Assembly (NCBI RefSeq): GCF_002217395.1
Contig: NZ_MUHD01000021.1
Coordinates: forward strand, 124,001-188,000
Reading direction: 5' to 3'
Source of the DNA: Flavobacterium plurextorum
Lineage (GTDB): Bacteria; Bacteroidota; Bacteroidia; Flavobacteriales; Flavobacteriaceae
DNA length: 64,000 bases
The notes under the pieces were generated by a model. That model saw only the letters and a program-made list of their open reading frames with translations, was not told the DNA's origin and searched no databases. Position numbers and translations under genes: made by a program. Below, one piece after another: positions 53,335 through 61,120 of the stretch. Numbering within the stretch: the first letter of the stretch is position 1; each line of letters opens with the position of its first letter.

Positions 53335-54630
53335 CTATTTGTGCTGCATCAATTTTTCGATATCGGCTATTTCGATTGGCAGCGCTTCAGAAAGGTTTAT
53401 ATTTCCATCTTCCGTAAGCAGGTAATCATTTTCTAATCGGCAGCCAATTCCTTCTTCTCTAATATAAATTCCGGGTTCGCAGGTAAACACCATTCCTTTT
53501 TCTAAAGTGCGCGAATATAATCCAACATCATGAACATCAAGACCTAAATGATGAGCTGTTCCGTGCATGAAGTATTTTTTGTAAGCCGGATAATCAGGAT
53601 TTTGATTGGCAATATCTTCAGGAGTAATTAGCTTTAATTTAATTAATTCCTGTTCTATTAAAGCTGCCATTTGTTTTTCGTAATCGCTGTGACGAATACC
53701 TGGTTTTAGCAATTTTGAACCTTCTTTTAAACAATGCAGAACAGATGAATATACTTCTCGCTGACGGGGTGAAAAAACACCATTTACAGGAACACATCTT
53801 GTTGTATCTGAATTGTAGTTGGCGTAACAAACACCAAAATCGACTAAGATCATATCATTTTCTTTGCAAACGGCATCATTAGTATTGTAATGCAGAGCGC
53901 AGGCATTTTTTCCAGAAGCGATAATAGGTCGGAAAGCATGACGAGAAGCGCCATTTTTAATCACTTCATAAATTAGTTCAGCTTCTAGTTCAAACTCTTT
54001 AATGTTTGGTTTAACGGCTTTTAAAAGACGTTCAAAACCTTTCACGCTGATGGCTGAAGCTTTTTCTATAAGAGCAACTTCTTCCGTAGATTTTATTGGG
54101 CGTAATTCGCGTGTAATTTTTGCTGCTCTGTCGTATTGATGTAATGGATATTTTTCTTTACACCATTGAATCATTCGATCTTGACGAGTCGTCATTTCGG
54201 CAGTTACTCTTTTGATGTGTTCATTATGCCCCAAATAAAAAGCATCGGCTTCAAAAGCAAAAAGCTGTAAAGTTTTTTCAAATTCATGAATCCATTTTAC
54301 GTTTTTTATACCCGAAATTGCTGAGGCTTCTTCTTTGGTCAAAAAATCACCATCCCAAAGTTTGGTGTGCTCGTTTACCTCTTTTATAAATAATATAGTT
54401 CGATTTTCTTCTTTGTATGCATCGGGAGAAAGAACCAAAATAGTTTCGTCCTGATCAATTCCCGACAGATAAAATAAATCATTGTTTTGAGCAAATCCCA
54501 TTAGGTCATCTGCATTATTTGGAATTACATCATTAGAAACTAAAACTGCAATGCTGTTTGGATTCATTTTTTCCGAAAAACGTTTTCTGTTTTCGATGAA
54601 TAAAGAGGCTGATATCGATTCGTATCTCAT
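53335..54630 (-). CDS. Aminopeptidase P-like M24 peptidase
   Basis: The 431-residue protein has an AMP_N-type N-terminal domain (RKRFSEKMNPNSIAVLVSND, NNDLFYLSGIDQ) and an M24 catalytic domain. Metal ligands occur in LVDFGVCYANYNSDTTRCVP (two Asp), HGTAHHLGLDVHD (His), FTCEPGIYI (Glu) and CRLENDYLLTE (Glu). The length matches bacterial aminopeptidase P, which releases the residue before proline. No signal peptide. It ends the minus-strand hydroxyproline operon, 4 bases after the D-hydroxyproline dehydrogenase gene, so it feeds the pathway with (hydroxy)proline. Confidence 0.9.
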   Translation of the reverse strand: MRYESISASLFIENRKRFSEKMNPNSIAVLVSNDVIPNNADDLMGFAQNNDLFYLSGIDQDETILVLSPDAYKEENRTILFIKEVNEHTKLWDGDFLTKEEASAISGIKNVKWIHEFEKTLQLFAFEADAFYLGHNEHIKRVTAEMTTRQDRMIQWCKEKYPLHQYDRAAKITRELRPIKSTEEVALIEKASAISVKGFERLLKAVKPNIKEFELEAELIYEVIKNGASRHAFRPIIASGKNACALHYNTNDAVCKENDMILVDFGVCYANYNSDTTRCVPVNGVFSPRQREVYSSVLHCLKEGSKLLKPGIRHSDYEKQMAALIEQELIKLKLITPEDIANQNPDYPAYKKYFMHGTAHHLGLDVHDVGLYSRTLEKGMVFTCEPGIYIREEGIGCRLENDYLLTEDGNINLSEALPIEIADIEKLMQHK

Positions 54631-54634
54631 AAAT

Positions 54635-55870
54635 TTATAGTTGAAACATTTCTGTATTGACAGATGTGGTTTTCTCCGAAATAATCTCAGAAACTAGCTT
54701 TCCTGTTGCTGGTGCTAAACTTAATCCCATCATCGCGTGTCCTGTTGCCAAAGTTAAGTTTTTTATTTTTTTGTCTCGTGTAATTATTGGCATTCCAGAC
54801 GGCGTACAAGGTCTAAAACCAAACCATGTTTCTTTTTCTTTTGGCATTTCGACTTTTAAATCAGGATAAAAGTCATTAATGCTGTTTACAATTCCCTGCA
54901 CTCGGTTTTTATTTATTTGAGTATCATTTGTATGGGTTATTTCCATAGTTCCGCCAAAACGAATAACATTATTCATAGGCGTAACAGCGACTTTTCCTTC
55001 GCATAAAATGGCAGGAATTGAAGGTTTCTGTTTGGTATCGTGTAAAGTAAAACTATATCCTTTTCCAGGTAAAATTGAAATAGAACGATGCAGTTTTTTT
55101 GCAATTCCGGGACTCCATGATCCTGTTGCCAAAACAACCTCATCTGTTTTAAAAGGTCCTATATCAGTGATTATTTCTGTAACCGAATTGTTTTTTATAA
55201 TGAAATCTTCGACTAAAGTTCTATTGTGAATTTTTACATTTAATTTGTCTAATTCTCCTTTTAAAAACTGCATGAATTTTTGAGGATAAAGATGCGCATC
55301 ACTTTTATAATGCACTCCGCCAATTACATCTGTACGGGTTCCTGTTTCAAGTTTTGTAACTTCGTTTTTAGACAAAAAATCGACTTCTAATCCATAAGAA
55401 GCGGCCAGTTCTCCTTCGTGGATTATTTCTTCGGCTGTTTTTTCAGTTTTGTAAAGCATCAAAAGACCTTTTTTCTCGTAAAAAAAGGAATTGTTTTCTT
55501 TAATAAAATCCTCATATAATTCTTTACTGAACAATGATAAATTGCAAAGTGCAGGCATCGCTTTTTCGACATGCTGTTTATTGGCATGTTTGTAAAATTG
55601 AAGTCCCCATTTTGCTAAATCACTGCTCAATCTTGGTTTTACATAAAACGGACTTTGGCTGTCAAACATCCATTTTATTCCCTGCGCTATCATTCCAGGC
55701 TGAGCCAAAGGAATAATGTGAGAAGGAACAATCATTCCCGCATTGCCATACGAACAGCCGTCGGTCATGTCTGATTTGTCAAAAACAACTACTTCATAAC
55801 CTTCTTTAGCGAGATAGTATGCAGAACATAGTCCTATTATTCCTCCACCAATAATACTTACTTTTTTCAT
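54635..55870 (-). CDS. D-hydroxyproline dehydrogenase (DadA-like FAD oxidoreductase)
   Basis: The product has 411 residues from the ATG at 55870. The start was chosen because the FAD motif begins at once (MKKVSIIGGGIIGLCSAYYL); the upstream extension to 55924 has no coding character. It is a DAO-fold flavoprotein of D-amino-acid dehydrogenase type: GNAGMIVPSHIIPLAQPGM, VVLATGSWSPGIAKKL, ETWFGFRPCTPSGMPII and ATGHAMMGLSLAPATGKLV. In the 4-hydroxyproline pathway it oxidises cis-4-hydroxy-D-proline to delta-1-pyrroline-4-hydroxy-2-carboxylate. It lies between the epimerase and the aminopeptidase P genes. Confidence 0.87.
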   Translation of the reverse strand: MKKVSIIGGGIIGLCSAYYLAKEGYEVVVFDKSDMTDGCSYGNAGMIVPSHIIPLAQPGMIAQGIKWMFDSQSPFYVKPRLSSDLAKWGLQFYKHANKQHVEKAMPALCNLSLFSKELYEDFIKENNSFFYEKKGLLMLYKTEKTAEEIIHEGELAASYGLEVDFLSKNEVTKLETGTRTDVIGGVHYKSDAHLYPQKFMQFLKGELDKLNVKIHNRTLVEDFIIKNNSVTEIITDIGPFKTDEVVLATGSWSPGIAKKLHRSISILPGKGYSFTLHDTKQKPSIPAILCEGKVAVTPMNNVIRFGGTMEITHTNDTQINKNRVQGIVNSINDFYPDLKVEMPKEKETWFGFRPCTPSGMPIITRDKKIKNLTLATGHAMMGLSLAPATGKLVSEIISEKTTSVNTEMFQL

Positions 55871-55975
55871 TAAAACTATGAATTTAAAAAAGCATTGGTA
55901 AGCGTGTTTTCTCGCTGAAACCAATGATTTGTCTTGATATTAAATTAAATTGATCTGCTGACTGCAATTTTCTTC

Positions 55976-56115
55976 AACACATAGAAACATAGGCTTTTTG
56001 TATAATACAAGAATATAAAAGAAAAATGCATTTCTCTCACAAAACCTGCTTTGTATATTTAAAATAATTGAAACGCCTTTTTTTCGGGATTAAGCATCTA
56101 TGTTTCTATGTGTTA
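55976..56115. repeat. Dispersed palindromic repeat, copy 6
   Basis: Core AACACATAGAAACATAG to CTATGTTTCTATGTGTTA, interior TTGAAACGCC. It lies between the epimerase stop and the dehydrogenase start inside the hydroxyproline operon, so it is probably transcribed. Confidence 0.85.
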
Positions 56116-56142
56116 AATAATTGTATTAATAGGCAGAAAAAA

Positions 56143-57153
56143 TTAGATTACTTGAAATCCAAATGCGTAAGGATCATCGTCTTCATCAATAATTATATTG
56201 TTGTAACCATATACTTTTGCCCATCCTTGAATGCTTGGTACAATGGCTTTAATATCTCCAATAGAAGTTTCTTCTTCAACTCTTCCTATAAATTTGCTGC
56301 CAATAAAACTTTCGTGAATAAAATCTTCGCCTTTTTTTAGTTTCCCTTTTGCGTGAAGTTGTGCCAGTCTAGCTGAAGTTCCTGTTCCGCAAGGCGAACG
56401 ATCAATTGCTTTGTCGCCGTAAAAAACCGCATTTCGTCCAGACGATGATGAGTCTAATGGATCTCCCGTCCAAAGCATATGGCTGACATCTCTAATAGTG
56501 CTGTTTTCTGGGTGAATGAACTTATCAGGATATTTGGCATTGATGCGTTTACGAACTTCCTGACTGTACTGTACAATTTTTGCTGCCGTAAAATCTTGTA
56601 TTCCCGAAAAATTAGTCTGCGGATCTACAATAGCATAATAATTTCCGCCATAAGCAACATCAAACGTTATTTCGCCAAGTTCAGGACAATCAATAGTAAG
56701 TCCTTCGGCAGCGAGATATGATTTTACATTGGTTAAACGTACCCAATCTACTTTTTTTCCTGTTTGCTGATATTCAATTTGAACCAAACCGGCAGGCGCT
56801 TCCATTTTTATTTTACCGGGGATTTTTGGAGTAACCAATCCTTCTTCAACGGCAATAGTTATTGTGCCAATAGTTCCGTGACCGCACATAGGTAAACAAC
56901 CGGAAGTTTCGATAAACAAAATACCAAAATCGTTCTCAGGATCACTTGGCGGATAGAGTATACTGCCGCTCATCATATCATGACCTCGGGGTTCAAACAT
57001 CAGTCCTTTGCGAATCCAGTCATACTCTTTTAAAAAGTGCTGGCGTTTTTCGCTCATATTGTCACCAATTAAATTTGGACCGCCGCCGGCAACCACTCTC
57101 ACTGGATTACCGCAGGTGTGTGCATCGACACAAAAAAAAGTTTTTCTTGGCAT
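56143..57153 (-). CDS. 4-hydroxyproline 2-epimerase (proline racemase superfamily)
   Basis: The 336-residue protein has the proline-racemase fold with VDAHTCGNPVRVV and both catalytic cysteines: Cys90 in LPMCGHGTIG and Cys255 in DRSPCGTGTSA. The Cys/Cys pair together with a hydroxyproline gene neighbourhood indicates trans-4-hydroxy-L-proline to cis-4-hydroxy-D-proline epimerisation rather than proline racemisation. It lies 4 bases after the semialdehyde dehydrogenase gene. It differs from the dehydratase at 40732-41799 in the second catalytic residue (Cys versus Thr). Confidence 0.92.
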   Translation of the reverse strand: MPRKTFFCVDAHTCGNPVRVVAGGGPNLIGDNMSEKRQHFLKEYDWIRKGLMFEPRGHDMMSGSILYPPSDPENDFGILFIETSGCLPMCGHGTIGTITIAVEEGLVTPKIPGKIKMEAPAGLVQIEYQQTGKKVDWVRLTNVKSYLAAEGLTIDCPELGEITFDVAYGGNYYAIVDPQTNFSGIQDFTAAKIVQYSQEVRKRINAKYPDKFIHPENSTIRDVSHMLWTGDPLDSSSSGRNAVFYGDKAIDRSPCGTGTSARLAQLHAKGKLKKGEDFIHESFIGSKFIGRVEEETSIGDIKAIVPSIQGWAKVYGYNNIIIDEDDDPYAFGFQVI

Positions 57154-57157
57154 AAAA

Positions 57158-58741
57158 TTAAATAGGTTTGTTTGTTATTACATCATTAACAGTTCTATTG
57201 ATATTTAATGGGTTTTTATTCTGAAGTGCTTCCGGAAGTAATTCGTCCGGCCAATTTTGATAGCTAAAAGGACGAACCCATCGTTTTACGGCATGAATTC
57301 CCACAGCGGTAAATCTTGAGTCTGACGACGCAGGATAAGGACCTCCATGCAGCATCGAAGCACAGACTTCAACACCAGTTGGAACTCCGTTAAAAATTAA
57401 CCTTCCAACTCTGTTTTGTAAAGCACTTACAACAGTGTCATAATTTGAAATTTCGGCAGATTCGGCAAGTATAGTTCCAGTCAGCTGTCCGTCTAATTTA
57501 TTAATAATTGCAGTAAGTTCCTCTAGATTTTCGCATTGAACAATAATCGAAAACGGACCAAAAACTTCATGGCTTAATACGTTATTTTCTAAGAATGTTT
57601 TACCATCTACACTAAGTATAGTCTGTTGTGCATAATTAGGTGCCGTTTCTTCCTTGTATTCGGCAACAGTTGTAACTCCGTTTTGCGATCTGATTTTTTC
57701 TCTGCCGTTATTAAAGTCAGCTTTAATTGATGGATGCAGCATACAAGAAGGTGCTATTTTCTCAATTTCTTCTGATAATTCTTTTGAAAATTGATCTAAT
57801 TCTTTTCCTTTTATTCCTAAAAGCAACCCTGGATTGGTACAAAATTGTCCCGTTCCCAGTGTGATTGAACCAGCATAAACAGCGGCCCATTTTTTACTGT
57901 TTTTTTCTAATGCTTCAGGTAAAATTACAACAGGATTAATGCTTCCCATTTCGGCAAAAACAGGTATTGGTTCCGGGCGTTGTGAAGCCAGATCAAATAA
58001 AGCGCGTCCTCCATTTATACTTCCTGTAAATCCAACAGCTTTTACAAGCGGATGTTTTACTAAACTTGTACCAAGTGTTGTACCGCTGCCAATTAAATTA
58101 GAAAAAACACCTTCGGGCATTTGGTGTTTTTTTGCCGCTTTGATTACTGCCGATGCAACCATTTCACCTGTTGCAATGTGCATAGAATGGCTTTTTACAA
58201 TTACAGGACATCCTGCTGCTAAAGCTGATGCTGTATCGCCTCCTGCAGTAGAAAATGCAAATGGGAAATTACTAGATCCAAAAACGACAACAGGACCTAA
58301 CGGAACCAGCATTTTGCGTAAATCTTCTTTTGGAAGCGGTGCTCGATCCGGAATTGCAGTATCGATAGTAGCTTCGAGCCAGCTTCCTTCTAAAAGCATA
58401 TTAGCAAAAGAACGCAATTGAAAAATAGTACGGCCTCTTTCTGATTCTGCTCTGCCTTTTAAAAAACCTGATTCGGTGCAGTATATTTCTAATAAAGCGT
58501 CACCCAATTCCAGAATTTCGTCTGCAATTGAATTTAAAAAAGCCGCTTTTTTTGCCGCTGGATAATTTTTATAAATTTTAAAAGCATCATCAGCCAAAGC
58601 AGCTGCTTGTTCAATTTCTTCAGGAGATGCTTCTGTAAATGTCCAGGGATTTTCTATATTCCACTGCGGGTTTATGGTTTTATATGTTTTGGTTCCGCCT
58701 GCCAAAAGCTGGCTTCCCACATAATTTTTTCCTGTAATCAT
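57158..58741 (-). CDS. 2-oxoglutarate semialdehyde dehydrogenase (KGSADH type)
   Basis: The 527-residue aldehyde dehydrogenase has catalytic Cys301 in GTGQFCTNPG and Glu264 in FAEMGSINPV. FGSSNFPFAFSTAGGDTASALAAG and GGPYPASSDSRFTAVG are typical of the 2,5-dioxopentanoate (2-oxoglutarate semialdehyde) dehydrogenase group. It makes 2-oxoglutarate, the last step of 4-hydroxyproline breakdown. It sits between the deaminase and the epimerase genes. Confidence 0.9.
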   Translation of the reverse strand: MITGKNYVGSQLLAGGTKTYKTINPQWNIENPWTFTEASPEEIEQAAALADDAFKIYKNYPAAKKAAFLNSIADEILELGDALLEIYCTESGFLKGRAESERGRTIFQLRSFANMLLEGSWLEATIDTAIPDRAPLPKEDLRKMLVPLGPVVVFGSSNFPFAFSTAGGDTASALAAGCPVIVKSHSMHIATGEMVASAVIKAAKKHQMPEGVFSNLIGSGTTLGTSLVKHPLVKAVGFTGSINGGRALFDLASQRPEPIPVFAEMGSINPVVILPEALEKNSKKWAAVYAGSITLGTGQFCTNPGLLLGIKGKELDQFSKELSEEIEKIAPSCMLHPSIKADFNNGREKIRSQNGVTTVAEYKEETAPNYAQQTILSVDGKTFLENNVLSHEVFGPFSIIVQCENLEELTAIINKLDGQLTGTILAESAEISNYDTVVSALQNRVGRLIFNGVPTGVEVCASMLHGGPYPASSDSRFTAVGIHAVKRWVRPFSYQNWPDELLPEALQNKNPLNINRTVNDVITNKPI

Positions 58742-58898
58742 TTTTTTATATGTTAAGATTAAAGTTAAATCCGGATTTGTTAAAAATTACAGTGTTTTGT
58801 GTGCTGGTTATTGATATAATAACCAGCTCAAAAACAAACAAACTAAATCAACCAAATTAAACTTTTGAAAAAAAGTTAGTTTTCTTTTTAAGGCAAGT

Positions 58899-59819
58899 TT
58901 ACAACACTATAGACTTGTAATCTGGAAGTGTAGGTCTTGTGCGAAGGCTTTCATTAATAATAGCCAATACTCTTTCTCTTTCAGCTCCATGAAGCGGTAA
59001 TCTTGGTGCACGAACATACTCTGTTCCTAAACCTGTGGCAACTTCAGCCAGTTTTATATTTTGTACTAAAAGCGGATTAATATCTAATTCCAAAAGAGGT
59101 AAAAACCATCTGTAAATAGCCAAAGCTTCTTCGGCTCTTCCAGCTTTTGCCAGTTTGAAAATCGCTACCGTTTCTGCCGGAAAAGCATCTACTAAACCAG
59201 AAACCCATCCATCAGATCCCATAAAAATACTTTCTAATGCCAGTGTGTCAACACCAGATAAGATTTTTAATCTTCCGTTAAAACGGTTTATAATTCTCGT
59301 TACATTCGAGATATCTCTTGTAGATTCTTTTACGGCTTGAATGTTATCGAATTTTAAAATTTCTTCAAACATATCTAATGTTACTTCTATTTTATAATCT
59401 ATAGGATTGTTATAAATCATGATAGGAAGTGAAGTGCTTTTTGCAATTTCAGAGAAATAAGTAACTGTTTCGTGACTTGCGGCATTGTAACGCATAGGAG
59501 GAAGTAACATTAATCCTTTTGCTCCATTTTTTTCTGCTTCATTAGCAGCAAGAATTGCGGCCCGAGTTGTTTGCTCGGCTATATTCATAATTACCGGAAC
59601 TTGTCCGTTAACGATATTGATTGTCTCTTGAATTAATTCTTTCTTTTCATCTTGTAATAATGTGCTTGCCTCGCCAAGTGTACCTCCTAAAATTATTCCA
59701 GAAACACCAGCTTCGAGTTGAGCTTTAACATTTACTTCAAACATATTGAAGTCTAATTTGTCATCGGCAGTAAATTTTGTGGTTACTGCTGGCATAACGC
59801 CTTTCCATTGAATACTCAT
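58899..59819 (-). CDS. Delta-1-pyrroline-4-hydroxy-2-carboxylate deaminase (DapA family)
   Basis: The product has 306 residues from the ATG at 59819 (MSIQWKGVMPA); the in-frame extension to 59885 is rejected because a promoter box lies at 59840-59847. It is a dihydrodipicolinate-synthase-type (beta/alpha)8 protein: GGTLGEASTL (usual GTTGE), Schiff-base Lys164 in AVKESTRD and Tyr136 in MIYNNP. In the 4-hydroxyproline pathway this family removes ammonia from the cyclic imine, giving 2-oxoglutarate semialdehyde for the next gene. It is first in the operon. Confidence 0.87.
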   Translation of the reverse strand: MSIQWKGVMPAVTTKFTADDKLDFNMFEVNVKAQLEAGVSGIILGGTLGEASTLLQDEKKELIQETINIVNGQVPVIMNIAEQTTRAAILAANEAEKNGAKGLMLLPPMRYNAASHETVTYFSEIAKSTSLPIMIYNNPIDYKIEVTLDMFEEILKFDNIQAVKESTRDISNVTRIINRFNGRLKILSGVDTLALESIFMGSDGWVSGLVDAFPAETVAIFKLAKAGRAEEALAIYRWFLPLLELDINPLLVQNIKLAEVATGLGTEYVRAPRLPLHGAERERVLAIINESLRTRPTLPDYKSIVL

Positions 59820-59839
59820 AATTACGATTTTAATTTTTT

Positions 59840-59847
59840 CAAAAATA
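59840..59847 (-). promoter_or_regulatory. -7 promoter box for the hydroxyproline operon
   Basis: Minus-strand TATTTTTG, a TAnnTTTG match, 20 bases before the ATG at 59819. No -33 TTG seen, in keeping with an activator-dependent promoter next to a divergent AraC gene. Confidence 0.5.
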
Positions 59848-59983
59848 TTTATAAGTAGTAAATATGTGCTTAGGGAAGTTATCACAAAAAGATACTATAT
59901 TATCCGGTTTAGTATTAATTTTTAAAATTATTACTTAATATGCGTGCATTTTTTTATATTTATCACATGTAATTAAATTGATT

Positions 59984-60850
59984 ATGAAAGTATTTCCATT
60001 TAAAATTCCAAAAACTAAAGAAGATTCGCTAATTTATCAGGAGGATGTTGAGTTTGTTTTCTATGATAAATTACACCAGCACGAAGAAATACAAATCAGC
60101 TATATTGAGAATGGTGAGGGAACCATTTTTGTAGGTGACACTATTTCACCTTATCAAAAAGGTGATGTCGTAGTTATAGGCAGTAATCTGCCTCACGTAT
60201 TTAGAAGTGATGCCAACACCGAAGAATTATCTGTGATGTTAACCTTGTTTTTTACTGCAAATTCTTTTGGGAAAGACTTCTTTTCATTACCTGCTTTAAA
60301 AGAAATTCAGCCGTTTTGGGAAAGCTGTAAAAATGGCTTTGTGGTTAATAATCCGTCTAATAAGGTTATTAAATCTTTTAAAAAGATCAAATCGGTTAAT
60401 GAATTTGATCGGTTTATGCTTTTTTTAGAAATAACAAAAAAGCTTTCACAGGATAAAAAAACACCGCTTTCAAGTTATATATATGATAAAAAAATAACGG
60501 ATAATGAAGGGAAAAGAATGCAGACGGTTTTTGAATATGTTATGACTAATTTTCAAAAGAATATTACGCTCGACGAAATTGCTGCTTTATCGAATATGAC
60601 CAAAAATGCTTTTTGTAAATATTTTAAAGTGCGAACGAATAAAACTTTTTTTCAGTTTTTGATCGAAATCAGAATTGAGAGGGCAGGGAAGCTGCTTTCG
60701 AAATCGCAAGAACTTTCGGTTTTGGAAGTTTCAGAATTGTGCGGTTTTAATAATATTTCGAACTTCAATAGAAAGTTTAAAGAGATTAAAGGAATGTCTC
60801 CTTTAGTTTATAGAAAATCCCAAAGATTGAAATGGAAACAAAAGGCATAA
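59984..60850 (+). CDS. AraC-family regulator, probably of the hydroxyproline operon
   Basis: The product has 288 residues from the ATG at 59984; an in-frame TTG two codons earlier is less likely. The N-terminal cupin half (about 15-100: HQHEEIQISYIENGEGTIFVGD, YQKGDVVVIGSNLPHVF) should bind the inducer. The C-terminal AraC helix-turn-helix (about 185-280) has ITLDEIAALSNMTKNAFCKYF and LCGFNNISNFNRKFKEIKGMSP. Divergent from the deaminase gene with 164 bases between starts. Confidence 0.9.
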   Translation: MKVFPFKIPKTKEDSLIYQEDVEFVFYDKLHQHEEIQISYIENGEGTIFVGDTISPYQKGDVVVIGSNLPHVFRSDANTEELSVMLTLFFTANSFGKDFFSLPALKEIQPFWESCKNGFVVNNPSNKVIKSFKKIKSVNEFDRFMLFLEITKKLSQDKKTPLSSYIYDKKITDNEGKRMQTVFEYVMTNFQKNITLDEIAALSNMTKNAFCKYFKVRTNKTFFQFLIEIRIERAGKLLSKSQELSVLEVSELCGFNNISNFNRKFKEIKGMSPLVYRKSQRLKWKQKA

Positions 60851-60882
60851 ACGTTGGCTGTAATTTTCAAAAAAAATGTTTA

Positions 60883-61021
60883 AACACATAGAAACATAGG
60901 TTTTATAGCTGGAAAAGAATACATAAAGAAATACATTTCTTTTGCATAGACCATGCTTTGCGCATTTAAAACAAGTGAAACGCCTTTTTTTAGAACTCAG
61001 CGACTATGTTTCTATGTGTTA
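60883..61021. repeat. Dispersed palindromic repeat, copy 7
   Basis: Core AACACATAGAAACATAG to CTATGTTTCTATGTGTTA, interior GTGAAACGCC. Outer flanks ACGTTGGCTGTAATT (from 60851) and AATTACACATAATGAGTT (to about 61043) form the outer pair. It lies between the AraC stop and the convergent PAD-like gene. Confidence 0.85.
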
Positions 61022-61066
61022 AAACAATTACACATAATGAGTTAATAAAACAATTGAGTGCAAATA

Positions 61067-61103
61067 AAAAAGCTCCTTAAACATTCTTGTCTAAGGAGCT
61101 TTT
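61067..61103. terminator. Bidirectional terminator between AraC and PAD-like genes
   Basis: Stem AAAAGCTCCTTA / TAAGGAGCTTTT with a 12-base loop and A/T tracts on both sides, just past the stop of the PAD-like gene. Confidence 0.85.
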
Positions 61104-61120
61104 GAGTTTTATGTCTTTTA

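Noticed and set aside
55870-55924. Longer N-terminus for the D-hydroxyproline dehydrogenase
   Set aside because: The FAD-binding motif must be close to the N-terminus; MKKVSIIGGG at 55870 is the natural start and the extra 18 residues look non-coding.
59819-59885. Longer N-terminus for the DapA-family deaminase
   Set aside because: It would include the -7 box at 59840-59847 and a hydrophobic stretch unlike the family; the family start is MSIQWKG at 59819.
27431-61021. CRISPR array or tRNA-like origin for the repeated AACACATAG elements
   Set aside because: The copies are far apart and lie singly between genes, are palindromic and variable inside, with no regular spacers and no cas genes.
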